Source: UBA6183 sp964603255
GTDB lineage: Bacteria > Bacteroidota > Bacteroidia > UKL13-3
Direction: 5' to 3'
Length of the DNA stretch: 6,304 nucleotides
NCBI GenBank assembly: GCA_964603255.1
Contig: CAZRVA010000150.1
Coordinates: 1-6,304, forward strand
Shown: in pieces, positions 4,773 to 6,304 of the stretch
Layout: each line of letters begins with the position of its first letter
Numbering within the stretch: the stretch's first letter is position 1
The notes under the pieces: generated by a model
What the model saw: the letters and a program-made list of their open reading frames with translations, nothing else
Databases searched by the model: none
What the model was told of the DNA's origin: nothing
Position numbers and translations under genes: made by a program

Positions 4773-6304
4773 ATGAAGAAATCAATTTGGCAACCATTTA
4801 TATACGCATTGTTGATAGTTGTGGGTATTATAATGGGTATATGGCTAAAACCCAGTACAGATGGAGGAACTTTTACTTTTAAAAGTAAAAGTAAAGTTGG
4901 GCAAATATTACGCATAATAAACGAAGCCTATGTTGATACGGTGAACATAGATAGTTTGGAAGAAGTTGCCATTGAAGAACTTTTAACACAGTTAGACCCG
5001 CATAGTGTATACATCCCTGCAAGAGATTTACAGCAAGCAAACGAAGGTTTAGAAGGAAATTTTGAAGGTGTTGGTATTGAGTTTAGTATTTTGGATGATA
5101 CCATTATGGTAGCCAATGTACTGAAAGACGGACCAGCATCAAAAGTTGGTATTTTGCCAGGTGATAGAATTATAAAAGTTGATACTACAAACGTAGCTGG
5201 GGTTGGCATTAAAAACGAACAGGTTTTTAAATTACTTAGAGGTGCTGCGGGCACAAAAGTATTAGTACATTTATTTAGGCCAGATGGTAAACGTAAAATT
5301 AGTTTTAACATCTCGCGCGGACAAATTCCAATTTATAGTGTTGATGCATCTTTGATGTTAAACAACCAAACTGGTTACATAAAAATTGAACGTTTTGCTG
5401 CAAGTACACATCAGGAGTTTTTGGAGGCATTAGAAAAACTTCAAACCCAACAAATGAAAAATTTGATTTTGGATTTACGCAATAATCCAGGAGGGTATTT
5501 AAGTGCTGCAACAGACATTGCTGATGAGTTTTTGGATGATAAAAAGTTAATTGTATATACAGAAGGTAGAACACAAAGACGTGTTGAATACAGAGCTGAA
5601 AACCTAGGTAGTTTTGAAACTGGCAAGTTGATTATTTTAATTGATGAAGGCAGTGCAAGTGCAAGTGAAATTGTTAGTGGTGCTGTGCAAGATTGGGATC
5701 GTGGTGTAATTTTAGGTAGAAGAAGTTTTGGTAAAGGATTGGTGCAAGAGCCTTTTCAGCTGAGTGATGGATCTGCGGTGAGACTAACCGTATCACGTTA
5801 TTATACCCCTGCAGGCAGATGTATACAAAAAGATTACACCGAAGGTGTTGAAGCCTACGAACATGAAATTAGTAACCGATATGAATACGGTGAAGTAAGT
5901 GATGAAACCAAACAAAGAATTAAAGACAGCACCGTTTATAAAACAGATAAAGGCCGCAAGGTTTATGGTGGTGGTGGTATAATGCCCGATGTTTTTGTAG
6001 CGGTAGACACGAGCTATATCAATCATTTTTATGCAGCTATTTTTGAACAAAGTTTGCTTAGCAGATTTACCTATAATTACATGGATGCCAACCGTAAAAA
6101 GTTAACATCAACTTATCAAAATGCAGGTACATTTAATGCATCGTTTTTGGTGAGTAATGATTTATGGAACAGCTTTGTTTCCTACATCAAACAAAACAGC
6201 ACAACAGATTTTACTACTCAAGAAATTAATCAATCAGAAAAACATGTAAGGCTTTTAATAAAGGCCATGATTGCAAGACAAGTTTGGCGCGATGAAGGTT
6301 ATTA
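4773..6304 (+). CDS. S41-family carboxyl-terminal processing protease (CtpA/Prc family), 3' end cut by the window
   Basis: This frame is open from ATG 4773 to the window edge, giving 510 complete codons with no stop; related Bacteroidota proteins have about 530-560 residues, so only a short C-terminus is missing. Order of parts: a short N-terminus and one hydrophobic helix (about 8-23, no lipobox), probably a signal anchor or signal peptide placing it in the periplasm; an S41 N-terminal region with LDPHSVYIP; a PDZ domain (about 97-183) starting FEGVGIEF and including GPASKVGILPGDRIIKVD; and the protease core with GYIKIERF (201-208), DLRNNPGGYL (234-243), EGSASASEI (292-300) and RRSFGKGLVQEPF (316-328). 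S296 and K321 are 25 residues apart, exactly as in the Ser430/Lys455 dyad of E. coli Tsp/Prc, so it should be active. GGGGIMPD (399-406) follows. It processes or degrades envelope proteins by recognising their C-termini; the targets are unknown. It is divergent from murQ. Confidence 0.95.
   Translation, partial: MKKSIWQPFIYALLIVVGIIMGIWLKPSTDGGTFTFKSKSKVGQILRIINEAYVDTVNIDSLEEVAIEELLTQLDPHSVYIPARDLQQANEGLEGNFEGVGIEFSILDDTIMVANVLKDGPASKVGILPGDRIIKVDTTNVAGVGIKNEQVFKLLRGAAGTKVLVHLFRPDGKRKISFNISRGQIPIYSVDASLMLNNQTGYIKIERFAASTHQEFLEALEKLQTQQMKNLILDLRNNPGGYLSAATDIADEFLDDKKLIVYTEGRTQRRVEYRAENLGSFETGKLIILIDEGSASASEIVSGAVQDWDRGVILGRRSFGKGLVQEPFQLSDGSAVRLTVSRYYTPAGRCIQKDYTEGVEAYEHEISNRYEYGEVSDETKQRIKDSTVYKTDKGRKVYGGGGIMPDVFVAVDTSYINHFYAAIFEQSLLSRFTYNYMDANRKKLTSTYQNAGTFNASFLVSNDLWNSFVSYIKQNSTTDFTTQEINQSEKHVRLLIKAMIARQVWRDEGY
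4869..4892. repeat. 24-nt perfect palindrome near the start of the protease gene
   Basis: The left half ACTTTTACTTTT is followed directly by its reverse complement AAAAGTAAAAGT. It lies 96 nt after the ATG and covers exactly eight codons encoding T-F-T-F-K-S-K-S (33-40), in the linker between the N-terminal hydrophobic helix and the folded domains. In RNA it could form only an AU-rich hairpin with a small TTAA loop. It shares TACTTTTAAAAGTA with the palindrome at 648-667. Whether it has a function is unknown. Confidence 0.6.

Noticed and set aside
4928..6050. Open frames on the minus strand opposite the protease gene (4928-5311, 5305-5574, 5441-5626, 5793-6050)
   Set aside because: They lie antisense to a clearly coding S41 protease with an intact Ser/Lys dyad. 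Their products are low-quality, Ser/Phe/Leu-rich sequences with no recognisable domain.
1..6304. CRISPR array, tRNA, rRNA, insertion sequence, toxin-antitoxin or phage-defence genes
   Set aside because: No regularly spaced repeats, cloverleaf, transposase motifs, terminal inverted repeats or defence-type domains were seen on either strand.

Overview
The window looks like ordinary chromosomal sequence from a member of the Bacteroidota (Bacteroidetes). The DNA is AT-rich. The Shine-Dalgarno signals are weak or absent, and a good match to the Bacteroidota -7 promoter box (TAnnTTTG) precedes the last gene. The protein families also point this way: a deacetylase with the long N-terminal region typical of this phylum, a short Ppx/GppA protein, and a short-form MurQ. 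I see no mobile element, CRISPR array, tRNA, rRNA or prophage signature. I cannot place it below phylum level.

Layout. Positions 2-94 may be the last 30 codons of an upstream gene. Three genes follow on the plus strand: a polysaccharide-deacetylase-like protein (157-1437), a FemAB/GNAT-type acyltransferase whose start overlaps it by 4 nt (1434-2354), and a Ppx/GppA-family phosphatase (2412-3287). The third gene runs tail to tail, with overlapping stop codons, into a minus-strand pair. That pair is murQ (4675 to 3773) followed 30 nt downstream by a small four-helix membrane protein of unknown function (3742 to 3284). A 97-nt divergent region separates murQ from a plus-strand S41 carboxyl-terminal processing protease. 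The protease begins at 4773 and runs off the right edge; it has 510 complete codons here with an intact Ser/Lys dyad.

How the genes may fit together. Several products concern the cell envelope: a putative glycan deacetylase with a coupled FemAB-like acyltransferase, peptidoglycan recycling by MurQ, and a periplasmic processing protease of a family that in other bacteria controls cell-wall hydrolases. The phosphatase concerns polyphosphate or (p)ppGpp metabolism. This common theme is inference; only the first pair (overlapping) and murQ plus the membrane protein (30-nt gap) look co-transcribed.

Unusual points. All three complete plus-strand genes begin with TTG or GTG rather than ATG. MurQ carries a lysine-rich, histone-H1-like N-terminal tail of about 28 residues with A-runs in its coding DNA. 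Two long perfect palindromes share the core TACTTTTAAAAGTA, one inside the deacetylase gene and one near the start of the protease gene. I found no convincing new multi-gene system.
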